The notes under the pieces are model-generated. The model searched no databases, had not been told where the DNA came from, and saw only the letters and a list, made by a program, of their open reading frames with translations. A DNA stretch of 64,000 bases from Aromatoleum toluclasticum ATCC 700605 (GTDB taxonomy: Bacteria; Pseudomonadota; Gammaproteobacteria; Burkholderiales; Rhodocyclaceae). Positions 48,571 through 57,055 of the stretch are shown piece by piece. The stretch's first letter is position 1; every line of letters starts with the position of its first letter. The DNA is taken from positions 434,001-498,000 of the forward strand of contig NZ_KB899492.1 of NCBI RefSeq assembly GCF_000378245.1, written 5' to 3'. The position numbers were made by a program, and so were the translations under genes.

Positions 48571-50550
48571 ATGACCCCATCCTCGCGAACGCATCCGGTC
48601 CGGCGTGCGACGCTGGCAATCCTGGCGGCCCTCACCGTCGTTTTCGGGCTGGGGGAGGCTCTCGGCTGGCCCTTCCTGCGCGGCCCGCTGGAATCATTCC
48701 TCGCACAGCGCCTGGAGCGCCCGGTCCGCATCGCCGCGCCATTCCGACTTCACTTTCTCGGCGCCGTCCGCGTGAGCGCCGGCGGCGTGTGGGTCGCCGC
48801 GCCGGACGGCTTCGAAGCGCCCCATCTGGTGAAGGCCGACGGGCTCGCGCTGACGCTGCGCTACGGCGACCTCCTGCGGCTGCGCGAGTCCGACGCGCTG
48901 CGCATCGCTGCGATCGACGTCGATCGCCTCGACGCACGCCTGAAGCGCCGGCCCGACGGCGCTGCGACGTGGCAGCTCGGCACACGGCCGTCCGGGCAGG
49001 CGAGCGCGCCACCGCCACGGGTCGATGCGCTGGCGGTGCGCAACGGCACCATCGAATTCGACGATGTGCCAGCCAGGACCGCGCTCCGGGCCGTTTTCTC
49101 CACTCATGAAGGCGCCGGGGACGATACCCCCACCGCACGCGCGACCCTGCGCGGACGACTGCGCGGACGCAGGCTCGACGGCGAACTCGGCGCTGCCGGC
49201 TTCCTGAAGCTCGCGGCGCAGGGCACGGACGTGCCGGCAGTGCCCGTCAGCGGCCGCATCGACTACGGCGGCGTACATGCGGAATTCGACGGCGCCGTGG
49301 CGGACCTCTTCGGCGGCCGCGACCTGAAAGGGAAGTTCGCGGCACGCGGCGCCTCGCTGGGCGTGCTGGGCGAGCTCTTCGGTGTGCTCCTGCCGACGAC
49401 CGATCCGTTCTCGCTGCGCGGCAAGCTGGAGAAGGACGGCGAAGTGTGGCGTGCCCGCGTCAGCGACGCACAGGTGGGCGAGAGCGCCGTACACGGCGTC
49501 TTCACCTATGACGCCCGCCCGGCGACTCCGCGCCTCGAAGGCGAACTGGGCGGCAAGCGCCTCGCCCTCGCCGATCTCGCCCCGGCCTTCGGCACCCGCA
49601 ATCCCGACGGCAGCCGCGCCGCGCCGCCGCCCGGGCGGGTCCTGCCGGAGCGCGAGCTGAACCTGCCCGCGTTGAAGACGATGGATGCGCGTGTCGCGGT
49701 GGATCTCCGTCATGTCGACCTCGGCAACGCATTCTCGCAGCCGATCGCGCCGCTGCGTGCGACGCTGAGCCTGCACAACGGCCGCCTCGTGCTCAGCGAG
49801 CTCGACGCGAGCACCGCCAAAGGGCGGCTGCGCGGAGAGCTCGCCGTGGATTCCGGCAACACCCCGCCGCAGTGGGCGGCGAACCTGCAGTGGGAAGGCA
49901 TCCGCCTGGAAGACTGGATCGGCGTGTCGCAGACGCGGTCACAGGCGGCCCGCGCCACGGGCGGGGAGCCATCCCAGCCGCCCTACTTCACCGGTGTGCT
50001 GCACGGCCGCGCGAAGCTGACCGGACATGGCCGCTCCACTGCGGCTCTGCTCGGCTCCCTCGACGGCGAGCTCACCGCCGGCGTGCGCGACGGCAGCATC
50101 TCGCGTCTGCTGATCGAGATCATGGGGCTCGACGTCGCGCAGGGTCTCGGCCTGGTGCTGGGGGGCGACCAGGCGTTGCCCCTGGACTGCGCCGTCGCCG
50201 ACATCGTCGCGCACGACGGCCGGATGAGCCCGCGCGTCGCACTGATCGACACACCCGTGACCCTGGTGCTGGTCGACGGCAGCATCAATCTCGCCAACGA
50301 GGCGCTCGACCTGCGCTTCACCGCGAAGCCACGCAACGTGTCGCCATTCACGCTGCGCACGCCGGTGCGCGTTGCCGGCACGCTCGACGCGCCGCGCGTG
50401 AGGCCGGAGGCGGGCCCCCTTGCGACCCGGGCGCTGGCGGGGGTCGCCCTCGGCTTCGTCACGCCGCTCGCAGCCATCCTCCCCTTCGTCGACCCCGGAG
50501 AAACACCGGGCTCGCCCTGCCGCCAGGCGCTCGCGCGGCTCGGCCACTGA
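48571..50550 (+). CDS. AsmA-family protein
   Basis: 659 residues with one N-terminal membrane span (ATLAILAALTVVFGLGEALG) and a long periplasmic part. AsmA-like features are LRYGDLLRLRESDALRIAAIDVDRLDARL near 85-115 and, at the C-terminus, the segment from LLIEIMGLDVAQGLGLVL to INLANEALDLRFTAKPRNVSPFTLRTPVRVAGTLDAPRV. AsmA/TamB-like proteins bridge inner and outer membranes and help lipid transport or outer-membrane assembly. The C-terminus loops back through a hydrophobic segment. It is followed by the PTS genes after 106 bp. Confidence 0.83.
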   Translation: MTPSSRTHPVRRATLAILAALTVVFGLGEALGWPFLRGPLESFLAQRLERPVRIAAPFRLHFLGAVRVSAGGVWVAAPDGFEAPHLVKADGLALTLRYGDLLRLRESDALRIAAIDVDRLDARLKRRPDGAATWQLGTRPSGQASAPPPRVDALAVRNGTIEFDDVPARTALRAVFSTHEGAGDDTPTARATLRGRLRGRRLDGELGAAGFLKLAAQGTDVPAVPVSGRIDYGGVHAEFDGAVADLFGGRDLKGKFAARGASLGVLGELFGVLLPTTDPFSLRGKLEKDGEVWRARVSDAQVGESAVHGVFTYDARPATPRLEGELGGKRLALADLAPAFGTRNPDGSRAAPPPGRVLPERELNLPALKTMDARVAVDLRHVDLGNAFSQPIAPLRATLSLHNGRLVLSELDASTAKGRLRGELAVDSGNTPPQWAANLQWEGIRLEDWIGVSQTRSQAARATGGEPSQPPYFTGVLHGRAKLTGHGRSTAALLGSLDGELTAGVRDGSISRLLIEIMGLDVAQGLGLVLGGDQALPLDCAVADIVAHDGRMSPRVALIDTPVTLVLVDGSINLANEALDLRFTAKPRNVSPFTLRTPVRVAGTLDAPRVRPEAGPLATRALAGVALGFVTPLAAILPFVDPGETPGSPCRQALARLGH

Positions 50551-50656
50551 CCCCGGCGCCGGCCCCCGTCGCATCGCCCGGGCGACAGTCGTGCCCGAAG
50601 GCACCCGCGCCGCGCCGCGCGTCGGCTAAAATCGCCTGAACCAGCGCGACGACATC

Positions 50657-51040
50657 ATGATCGGCATCTTCCTCATCACCCACGGCACGCTCGGCGAGGC
50701 GCTGATCCAGTGCGCCTGCCACGTGCTGAACAAACGCCCCGACAACGTCATCCAGCTCGGGTTGTCGGGCCAGGACGATCCCCTCGACATCCTGCCGGAA
50801 GCACGTCGGCTGCTCGCGACGGTCGACAAGGGGCATGGCGTCGTGATACTCACGGATATCTACGGTGCAACCCCGGCGAACGTCGCTCGCAAACTGCTGG
50901 AACCGGGGCGCATCGAAGGCATTGCCGGCGTAAACCTGCCGATGCTGCTGCGGGTGCTGACCTACCGTGAAAGGGATATGAACACGCTCGTCGAACGCGC
51001 CGTCACCGGCGGCTGCGAGGGCGTGCTGCGAATGAAGTGA
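50657..51040 (+). CDS. PTS EIIA component, mannose family
   Basis: 127 residues. IGIFLITHGTLGEALIQ has the phosphorylated His (H9) of the mannose-type EIIA, and ILTDIYGATPANVARKLL is the second conserved segment. It accepts phosphate from HPr. No EIIB, EIIC or EIID gene is adjacent, so it is likely regulatory. It lies 7 bp before ptsH and in one operon with ptsI. Confidence 0.9.
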   Translation: MIGIFLITHGTLGEALIQCACHVLNKRPDNVIQLGLSGQDDPLDILPEARRLLATVDKGHGVVILTDIYGATPANVARKLLEPGRIEGIAGVNLPMLLRVLTYRERDMNTLVERAVTGGCEGVLRMK

Positions 51041-51047
51041 GAGTGAC

Positions 51048-51317
51048 ATGCCGAGAGCGGAAACCGAAATCATCAACAAGCTGGGCCTGCATGCGCGCGC
51101 GTCGGCGAAGCTGACGCAGCTCGCGAGCAGCTTCGGGGCCGACGTCTGGCTCGAACGCAACGGGCGGCGCGTGAACGCCAAGAGCATCATGGGCGTCATG
51201 ATGCTGGCCGCCGCACGCGGGGCGACGATTACGGTCGAAACCGCCGGCCAGGACGAGGACAAGGCGCTGGAGGCGATACTCGACCTCATCGCCGACCGCT
51301 TCGGCGAAGGGGAATAG
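51048..51317 (+). CDS. ptsH: phosphocarrier protein HPr
   Basis: 89 residues. NKLGLHARASAKLTQLAS carries the phosphorylated His near residue 15, and AKSIMGVMMLAAARG carries the Ser used by HPr kinase in organisms with hprK. It shuttles phosphate from EI to EIIA. A short spacer to ptsI (4 bp) shows coupling. Confidence 0.93.
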   Translation: MPRAETEIINKLGLHARASAKLTQLASSFGADVWLERNGRRVNAKSIMGVMMLAAARGATITVETAGQDEDKALEAILDLIADRFGEGE

Positions 51318-51321
51318 CGCG

Positions 51322-53052
51322 ATGCCCTTCACCATCCACGGGCTCCCCGTCTCGCAGGGCATCGCGATCGGCCACGTGCATCTGGTGTCGCACGCAATGC
51401 TGGAGGTGAACCACTACCACGTCGCAGTGAAATACCTGCCCGAGGAAGTGGAGCGCCTCAACGAGGCCGTCGCGACCGTGCAGGGCGAGCTGGTGGGGCT
51501 GAAAGCCGCCGCGACGGCCGGCCAGTCGCACAGCGAAGTCGGCGCCTTCGTAGACCTGCAGCTGATGATGCTGGCCGACCCGATGCTCATCGACGCCGCG
51601 CGTCATCTCATCACCGAGCGCCGCTGCAACGCGGAGTGGGCGCTGGTGCAGCAGATGGAGCTGGTGGTCGAGCAGTTCGAGCAGATCGAGGATCCCTACC
51701 TGCGCGAACGCAAGGCCGACGTCGTGCAGGTGATCGAGCGCATCGTGAAGGTGCTGCTGGGACACCCCGGCCATCTGCCGCCGAAGCGCCGCGACGGGCT
51801 GGGCACCATCATCGTCGCGCACGACCTGTCGCCGGCCGACACCATCGGCTTCCGCGACCACAACATCGGCGGCTTCGTCACCGACGTCGGCGGCCCGACC
51901 AGCCACACGGCGATCGTCGCGCGCAGCCTGCGCATCCCCGCGGTCGTCGGCCTGCACCACATCCGCCAGCTCGTCGAGGAGGACGAGCTGCTGATCATCG
52001 ACGGCACGCGCGGGGTCGTGATCGTCGGGCCCGACGAGCGCATCGTCGAGGAATACCGCCTGCGCCGCAGCGAGCTGGAGCTGGAGCGCTCCAAGCTCAA
52101 CCGCCTGAAGGACACGCCTGCCACGACGCTCGACGGCGAGGACGTGAAGATGCTCGCGAACATCGAGGGGCCGAAGGACCTCAATCAGGTGAAGGCGGTC
52201 AATGCCGACGGCGTGGGCCTGTACCGCACCGAATTCCTCTTCATCGGCCGCGATGCGCTGCCCGACGAGGACGAGCAGTACGAGGCCTACCGCGCGGTGC
52301 TCAAGTCGCTGCCGGGCAAGCCGGTGACCATCCGCACTTTCGACGTCGGCGCCGACAAGGCGCTCAACGGCGTCGGCGCGCGCTTCGAGCCGAACCCGGC
52401 GCTGGGCCTGCGCGCGATCCGCTACTCGCTGGCGGAACCGCAAATGTTCAAGACGCAGCTGCGCGCGCTGCTGCGCGCCTCGGTGCATGGCCAGTTGCGC
52501 GTCATGATCCCGATGCTCGCGCACGCGCACGAGATCGACCAGTCGCTGCAGCTGATCGCGAAGGCGAAGGCGGAACTCGACGCAGAGGGTCTGAAGTACA
52601 ACCCGCGCCTAGAGATCGGCGGGATGATCGAGGTGCCGGCCGCGGCGCTCGCGCTGGGCATGTTCATCCGCCGCCTGTCTTTCCTGTCGATCGGCACGAA
52701 CGACCTGATCCAGTACACGCTCGCGATCGACCGCTCGGACGAGGCCGTCGTGCATCTGTACGACCCGCTGCACCCGGCGGTGCTGAAGCTGATCGCCGGC
52801 ACGATCCAGGCGGGCGCGCGCTTCGGCCTGCCGGTGTCGGTGTGCGGCGAGATGGCGGGCGACCCGGCCTACACGCTGCTGCTGCTGGGCATGGGGCTGC
52901 GCAATTTCTCGATGCACCCGGGCCATATCCTCGAGATCAAGCAGCAGGTGCTGCGCGCCGACCTCAACGAGCTGGCCCCGCGCGTGCAGCGCATCCTGAA
53001 GATGGACGAGCAGGCGAAGGTGCGGGATGCGGTGATGCGGCTGGCGGGGTAA
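51322..53052 (+). CDS. ptsI: PTS enzyme I (phosphoenolpyruvate-protein phosphotransferase)
   Basis: 576 residues, full length. FVTDVGGPTSHTAIVARSLRIPAVVG contains the phosphorylated His. VGLYRTEFLFIGRDALPDEDEQ and the C-terminal LSIGTNDLIQYTLAIDRSDE with SVCGEMAGDPAYTLLLLGMG form the PEP site. It uses PEP to phosphorylate HPr. With no sugar permease nearby, the three-gene set probably acts as a metabolic sensor, as in many betaproteobacteria. A REP pair and five 16-bp repeats follow. Confidence 0.93.
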   Translation: MPFTIHGLPVSQGIAIGHVHLVSHAMLEVNHYHVAVKYLPEEVERLNEAVATVQGELVGLKAAATAGQSHSEVGAFVDLQLMMLADPMLIDAARHLITERRCNAEWALVQQMELVVEQFEQIEDPYLRERKADVVQVIERIVKVLLGHPGHLPPKRRDGLGTIIVAHDLSPADTIGFRDHNIGGFVTDVGGPTSHTAIVARSLRIPAVVGLHHIRQLVEEDELLIIDGTRGVVIVGPDERIVEEYRLRRSELELERSKLNRLKDTPATTLDGEDVKMLANIEGPKDLNQVKAVNADGVGLYRTEFLFIGRDALPDEDEQYEAYRAVLKSLPGKPVTIRTFDVGADKALNGVGARFEPNPALGLRAIRYSLAEPQMFKTQLRALLRASVHGQLRVMIPMLAHAHEIDQSLQLIAKAKAELDAEGLKYNPRLEIGGMIEVPAAALALGMFIRRLSFLSIGTNDLIQYTLAIDRSDEAVVHLYDPLHPAVLKLIAGTIQAGARFGLPVSVCGEMAGDPAYTLLLLGMGLRNFSMHPGHILEIKQQVLRADLNELAPRVQRILKMDEQAKVRDAVMRLAG

Positions 53053-53071
53053 TCCCGCTGCGCGGCCGCGT

Positions 53072-53145
53072 GTGGGAGCGGCTTCAGCCGCGAATGGGCG
53101 GTATCGCGCGCCGCACGGCTGATTCGCGGCTGAAGCCGCTCCCAC
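53072..53145. repeat. REP-like inverted pair
   Basis: GTGGGAGCGGCTTCAGCCGC at 53072 and its inverted arm ending CCGCTCCCAC at 53145. Its right end is the start of the tandem 16-bp array. Confidence 0.85.
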
Positions 53146-53215
53146 AGGACGCCGCTCCCACAGGACGCCGCTCCCACAGGACGCCGCTCCCACAGTACGC
53201 CGCTCCCACAGTACG
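53136..53215. repeat. five tandem 16-bp repeats derived from a REP end
   Basis: Units of CCGCTCCCACAGGACG (three copies, 53136-53183) then CCGCTCCCACAGTACG (two copies, 53184-53215), exactly 80 bp with no spacers. Each unit is the outer end of a REP arm plus its flank. The same 16 bp occurs singly at the right end of the REP pair at 55108. Confidence 0.9.
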
Positions 53216-53222
53216 CGGGCGT

Positions 53223-53251
53223 TTGACAATTGATCCCGCGCACGCTAATTT
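53223..53251 (+). promoter_or_regulatory. metX promoter
   Basis: TTGACA (53223-53228)-N17-TAATTT (53246-53251), placing the start about 10 bp before the riboswitch. The -35 is perfect. Confidence 0.65.
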
Positions 53252-53260
53252 TTGAGCCTT

Positions 53261-53316
53261 AGCGCCGATTTGAACCACAGCTTGCGGGCGCTCAATAAAT
53301 CCGGCTAAAGCGAGGG
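53261..53316 (+). promoter_or_regulatory. SAM-II (SAM-alpha) riboswitch
   Basis: P1 stem AGCGCC (53261-53266) and GGCGCT (53287-53292) enclose GATTTGAACCACAGCTTGCG. The 3' part has CAATAAATCCGGCTAAAG. This fits the SAM-II pattern of GAUUU, then ACC, UUGC, AUAAAU and GCUAAA, ending in a G-run that pairs with the ACC loop as the pseudoknot. The aptamer binds S-adenosylmethionine and switches off methionine synthesis. It lies directly before metX, the usual partner of this class. Confidence 0.87.
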
Positions 53317-53319
53317 CGA

Positions 53320-53354
53320 CCCAGTCCGCGTTTTCCAAGCCGGCTGGGTTTTTT
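53320..53354 (+). terminator. intrinsic terminator between the riboswitch and metX
   Basis: CCCAG (53320-53324) pairs with CTGGG (53344-53348) plus inner pairs, followed by six T residues (53349-53354). Its position makes it the likely expression platform: SAM binding would favour termination before metX. Confidence 0.75.
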
Positions 53355-53373
53355 CGTTTACAAGAATACGGCC

Positions 53374-54501
53374 ATGATCCAACCCCAATCCGTCGGAGTC
53401 GTCGCCCCGCAACGGGCGCACTTCGCCGAGCCGCTGCCCTTGCGCAGCGGAGGCACGCTGCCCGAATACGAGCTGGTCTACGAGACCTACGGCGAACTGA
53501 ACGCGGACCGCAGCAACGCGGTGCTCGTGTGCCACGCGCTGTCGGGCTCGCACCACGTCGCCGGCCATTATGCGGACGACGCGAAGAACGTCGGCTGGTG
53601 GGACAACGTCGTCGGTCCGGGCAAGCCGCTCGACACGCGCAAGTTCTTCGTCATCGGCGTGAACAACCTCGGCGGCTGCCACGGCTCGACCGGGCCGATG
53701 TCAATCAACCCGGCGACCGGCCAGCCGTGGGGGGCGGACTTCCCCTTCGTGACGGTGGAGGACTGGGTCGAGGCGCAGGCGCGGCTCGCCGACCGGCTGG
53801 GCATCCGGCGCTTCGCCGCGGTGATGGGCGGCAGCCTGGGCGGCATGCAGGCGCTGTCATGGACGCTGCAATACCCGGAGCGCGTCGCCAATGCGGTCGT
53901 GATCGCGTCGGCGCCCAAACTGACGGCGCAGAACATCGCGTTCAACGAGGTCGCGCGCCAGGCGATCCTGTCCGACCCCGACTTCCACGGCGGCCACTAC
54001 TACGCGCATGGCGTCGTGCCGACGCGCGGCCTGAAGCTCGCGCGCATGGTCGGCCACATCACCTATCTGTCCGATGACGCGATGGGCGACAAGTTCGGTC
54101 GCAGCCTGCGCCACGGCAAGGCGATCTACAGCTACGACGTGGAGTTCGAGATCGAATCCTACCTGCGCTACCAGGGCGACAAGTTCGCGGGTTTCTTCGA
54201 CGCGAACACCTACCTGCTGGCGACCAAGGCGCTCGACTACTTCGACCCGGCCTTCGAGCATGGCGGCAACCTGCCGGCGGCGCTATCGCGGGCGACGGCC
54301 GACTTCCTCGTCGTGTCCTTCAGCACCGACTGGCGCTTCTCGCCCGCGCGGAGCCGCGAGATCGTCTATGCGCTGCTGCACAACCAGCGCAACGTGAGCT
54401 ACGCGCAGATCGAGAGCGACGCGGGGCACGATTCCTTCCTGCTCGACGAAGCGCAGTACCACGCGCTGCTGACCGCCTACTTCGACCGCATCAAGGTTTA
54501 G
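53374..54501 (+). CDS. metX: homoserine O-acyltransferase
   Basis: 375 residues. The alpha/beta hydrolase fold has the nucleophile elbow [14 protein letters not shown], with Asp and His in [13 protein letters not shown] and [12 protein letters not shown]. It starts methionine synthesis by acylating homoserine; in proteobacteria such MetX proteins may use succinyl-CoA instead of acetyl-CoA, which cannot be decided here. It is controlled by the SAM-II element upstream. It overlaps no gene but is 2 bp from metW, so the two are coupled. Confidence 0.92.
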   Translation: MIQPQSVGVVAPQRAHFAEPLPLRSGGTLPEYELVYETYGELNADRSNAVLVCHALSGSHHVAGHYADDAKNVGWWDNVVGPGKPLDTRKFFVIGVNNLGGCHGSTGPMSINPATGQPWGADFPFVTVEDWVEAQARLADRLGIRRFAAVMGGSLGGMQALSWTLQYPERVANAVVIASAPKLTAQNIAFNEVARQAILSDPDFHGGHYYAHGVVPTRGLKLARMVGHITYLSDDAMGDKFGRSLRHGKAIYSYDVEFEIESYLRYQGDKFAGFFDANTYLLATKALDYFDPAFEHGGNLPAALSRATADFLVVSFSTDWRFSPARSREIVYALLHNQRNVSYAQIESDAGHDSFLLDEAQYHALLTAYFDRIKV

Positions 54502-54503
54502 CC

Positions 54504-55091
54504 ATGTCCTACCGTTACGACTACGAAGTCATCACCCAGTGGATCGCGCCGGGGGAAAAGGTGCTCGACCTCGGCTGCGGCGACGGCAGCCTGCTCAAGC
54601 ATCTCGCCGAGGTGCGCCAGGTGCGGGGTTACGGCGTCGAGAACGACCCGGACAAGCTGCTCGCGTGCACGAGGAACGGCGTCAACGTGATCCAGATGGA
54701 CATGGAGAAGGGGCTCGCCGGCATCGAGGACGGCTTCTTCGACCACGTGATCATGAGCCTGTCGCTGCAGGCGATGCACAACACGCAGGGCATTCTCGTG
54801 GAGATGCTGCGGGTCGCGCGCGAAGCGGTCGTGAGCTTCCCGAACTTCGGCTACTGGCGCCACCGCCAGAGCATCCTCAACGGCCGCATGCCGGTGTCGG
54901 AGAGCCTGCCGCACCAGTGGTTCAACACGCCCAACGTGCGCTTCTTCACGATCTCGGATTTCGATGCGCTGTGCGAGATGAACGGCATCGCGGTGCGCGA
55001 GCGGCTGGCCTTCGACGAGGGCAAGCTGATCCTCGACGAGCCCAACTTCCTCGCCAGCGTGGCGGTGTATCGGCTCGGGCGCGGAAACTGA
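54504..55091 (+). CDS. metW: methionine biosynthesis protein MetW (methyltransferase-like)
   Basis: 195 residues. The SAM-binding loop VLDLGCGDGSLLKHL and the segment FDHVIMSLSLQAMHN show the methyltransferase fold. PNFGYWRHRQSILNGRMPVSESLPHQWFNTPN is specific to MetW. In Pseudomonas and Leptospira relatives, metXW act together in homoserine acylation, with MetW boosting MetX activity. Directly downstream of metX and ended by a REP pair. Confidence 0.93.
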   Translation: MSYRYDYEVITQWIAPGEKVLDLGCGDGSLLKHLAEVRQVRGYGVENDPDKLLACTRNGVNVIQMDMEKGLAGIEDGFFDHVIMSLSLQAMHNTQGILVEMLRVAREAVVSFPNFGYWRHRQSILNGRMPVSESLPHQWFNTPNVRFFTISDFDALCEMNGIAVRERLAFDEGKLILDEPNFLASVAVYRLGRGN

Positions 55092-55107
55092 GCGTATATT
55101 TTTCCCT

Positions 55108-55181
55108 GTGGGAGCGGCTTCAGCCGCGAATCGGCGCTGCCGCAAGCTGAGCGGCCCATTCGCGGCTGAAGCCGCTCCCAC
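55108..55181. repeat. REP-like inverted pair
   Basis: GTGGGAGCGGCTTCAGCCGC at 55108 and the inverted arm ending CCGCTCCCAC at 55181, between metW and the convergent small gene. Its right flank, AGTACG, matches the repeat unit at 53184-53215. Confidence 0.85.
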
Positions 55182-55213
55182 AGTACGCCCCCGGCCAGGG
55201 GGCGGGGTGTTAC

Positions 55214-55531
55214 TCAGCCGACGACAAAATTCGGGACGTCGACGCGTACGGTCGGACGGCCCAGCGCGACGGCGGTGGCGGCGGCGAACTGCTTCGCCCA
55301 GTCTCCGCGCTCCTTGAAGCGTTCTTCGCCGCCGTACTTGGCGACGTTGAGGATCATGTCGAGCACGAGGATCTTGCCCATCGGGTTCGACGGCGTGCAT
55401 TCGAGCCGCTCGAATTCGCCCGACAGCCAGGCGCGCGCCTGGTCCTTCGCGAGACTGGCGGCGTCGGCGTCCGACACGATCGTCTCGTATTCGCGCTCGG
55501 CACCGAAAACCACGTTGATGTGCTGCGTCAT
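55214..55531 (-). CDS. conserved small protein of unknown function
   Basis: 105 residues, acidic and mostly alpha-beta. I do not recognise the family. It starts MTQHINVVFGAEREYETIVS, has a central helix-like stretch DADAASLAKDQARAWLSGEF, then CTPSNPMGKILVLDMILNVAKYGG and a C-terminal PTVRVDVPNFVVG. There is no signal peptide, membrane span or cysteine pair. GAGAGGAGAGAGGG lies before the ATG, so it is clearly translated. It is a lone gene between metW (convergent) and ampG (divergent). It could be a stress or binding protein, but nothing shows its role. Confidence 0.75.
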   Translation of the reverse strand: MTQHINVVFGAEREYETIVSDADAASLAKDQARAWLSGEFERLECTPSNPMGKILVLDMILNVAKYGGEERFKERGDWAKQFAAATAVALGRPTVRVDVPNFVVG

Positions 55532-55711
55532 CCCTCTCTCCTCTCGTTCTTGGTTTATGCGTTGAACGTGCATTCTCGGGCGAGTCGCGCACGCAGGCAA
55601 GCCCGTCCCGGCTCCCGCGCCGGCGAGGCCGGAATGTAAGGCGCTGCTGCGCCGGCGGCACCCGCAACAGCAATCTGGGATAATGCGCCGAACCCTCGCC
55701 GAAAGCTTCCA

Positions 55712-57040
55712 GTGCCGTCCATTCCCTCCGCTCCGCCCCCCGCCGGCCCGGCCTCTTCCCGTCCCGCCTGGCAGGACGCCCTGCTCAACCGCCGGATGCT
55801 GATCTGCATCTTCACCGGTTTCTCGTCGGGCCTGCCGCTGTACCTGCTGCTGAATCTGGTGCCGGCGTGGCTCAAGACCGAGGGCTTGTCGCTGAAGGCG
55901 ATCGGGGCGTTCGCGCTGATCCAGTTCCCCTACACGTGGAAGTTCGTATGGGCGCCGCTGCTGGACCGCTTCGGCATCCTGCCGTGGCTGGGACGGCGGC
56001 GCAGCTGGATGCTGGTGTCGCAACTGGGGCTGGTCGCGGCGATCGCATGGCTCGGGCAGCTGTCCCCGACCGAGAACCTGATGCTGGTGGTCGCCCTGAC
56101 GGCGGTGCTGGCCTTCCTGTCGGCGACGCAGGACATTGCGCTCGATGCTTTCCGCCGCGAGATCCTGCCCGATATCGAGCTGGGGCTGGGCAATGCGATC
56201 CACGTGAACGCCTACCGCATCGCCGGACTCGTGCCGGGCTCGCTGGCGCTGATCCTCGCCGACCGCCTGCCCTGGGGCGAGGTGTTCGTCATCACCGCGC
56301 TGTTCATGCTGCCGGGCGTGGCGATGACGCTGCTGGCGAAGGAGCCGGCGATCGCAGCGGGCGCGCCGCGCACGTTGCGCGACGCGGTGGTCGAGCCCTT
56401 CCGCGAGTTCTTCGGCCGCCACGGTCTGCGCTCGGCGCTGCTGGTGCTGGCCTTCCTGTTCCTCTACAAGCTCGGCGACTCGCTGTGCACGGCGCTGGCG
56501 ACGCCCTTCTACCTCGACATGGGCTTCACCAAGACCGAGATCGGCCTGATCGCGAAGAACGCGGGCCTGTGGCCGTCGGTGATCGGCGGCATCCTCGGCG
56601 GCATCTGGATGCTGAAGCTGGGCATCAACCGCGCGCTGTGGCTGTTCGGCGTGGTGCAGGTGGCGAGCATCCTCGGCTTCGTGTGGATGGCCTGGCTGGG
56701 CACGGCACCGTCGGATGCGGCGCGCCTGAGCGCGCTCGCGATCGTGATCTCGGCGGAGGCCGCGGGGGTCGGGCTGGGCACCACGGCTTTCGTCGCCTAC
56801 ATGGCGCGCACGACCCACCCCGCCTACACGGCGACCCAGCTTGCGCTGTTCACGAGCCTGATGGCCGTGCCGCGCACCTTCATCAATGCGTCGGCCGGCT
56901 GGCTGGTCGAACGCATGGGGTGGTACGACTTCTTCTGGCTGTGCTTCTTCCTGGCCGTGCCGGGCATGCTGCTGCTGATCAAGGTCGCGCCGTGGAACGG
57001 CGAGGCGAAGGCGATCGCGGCAGCGCCGGAGCGGGCCTGA
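55712..57040 (+). CDS. ampG: AmpG-type muropeptide permease (MFS)
   Basis: 442 residues with about 12 to 14 membrane spans. IFTGFSSGLPLYLLLNLVPAWLKTEGLSLKAIGAFAL and WAPLLDRFGILPWLGRRRSWMLV are AmpG landmarks, as is SATQDIALDAFRREILP. AmpG imports GlcNAc-anhMurNAc peptides for cell-wall recycling. The start is a GTG. It is followed by the SMUG1 gene after 15 bp in the same direction. Confidence 0.9.
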   Translation: MPSIPSAPPPAGPASSRPAWQDALLNRRMLICIFTGFSSGLPLYLLLNLVPAWLKTEGLSLKAIGAFALIQFPYTWKFVWAPLLDRFGILPWLGRRRSWMLVSQLGLVAAIAWLGQLSPTENLMLVVALTAVLAFLSATQDIALDAFRREILPDIELGLGNAIHVNAYRIAGLVPGSLALILADRLPWGEVFVITALFMLPGVAMTLLAKEPAIAAGAPRTLRDAVVEPFREFFGRHGLRSALLVLAFLFLYKLGDSLCTALATPFYLDMGFTKTEIGLIAKNAGLWPSVIGGILGGIWMLKLGINRALWLFGVVQVASILGFVWMAWLGTAPSDAARLSALAIVISAEAAGVGLGTTAFVAYMARTTHPAYTATQLALFTSLMAVPRTFINASAGWLVERMGWYDFFWLCFFLAVPGMLLLIKVAPWNGEAKAIAAAPERA

Positions 57041-57055
57041 TTCCTGACGCTGACA

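Noticed and set aside
53136-53215. Direct repeats that could suggest a CRISPR array
   Set aside because: Units are 16 bp and contiguous, with no spacers, and derive from a REP arm. No cas gene is present.
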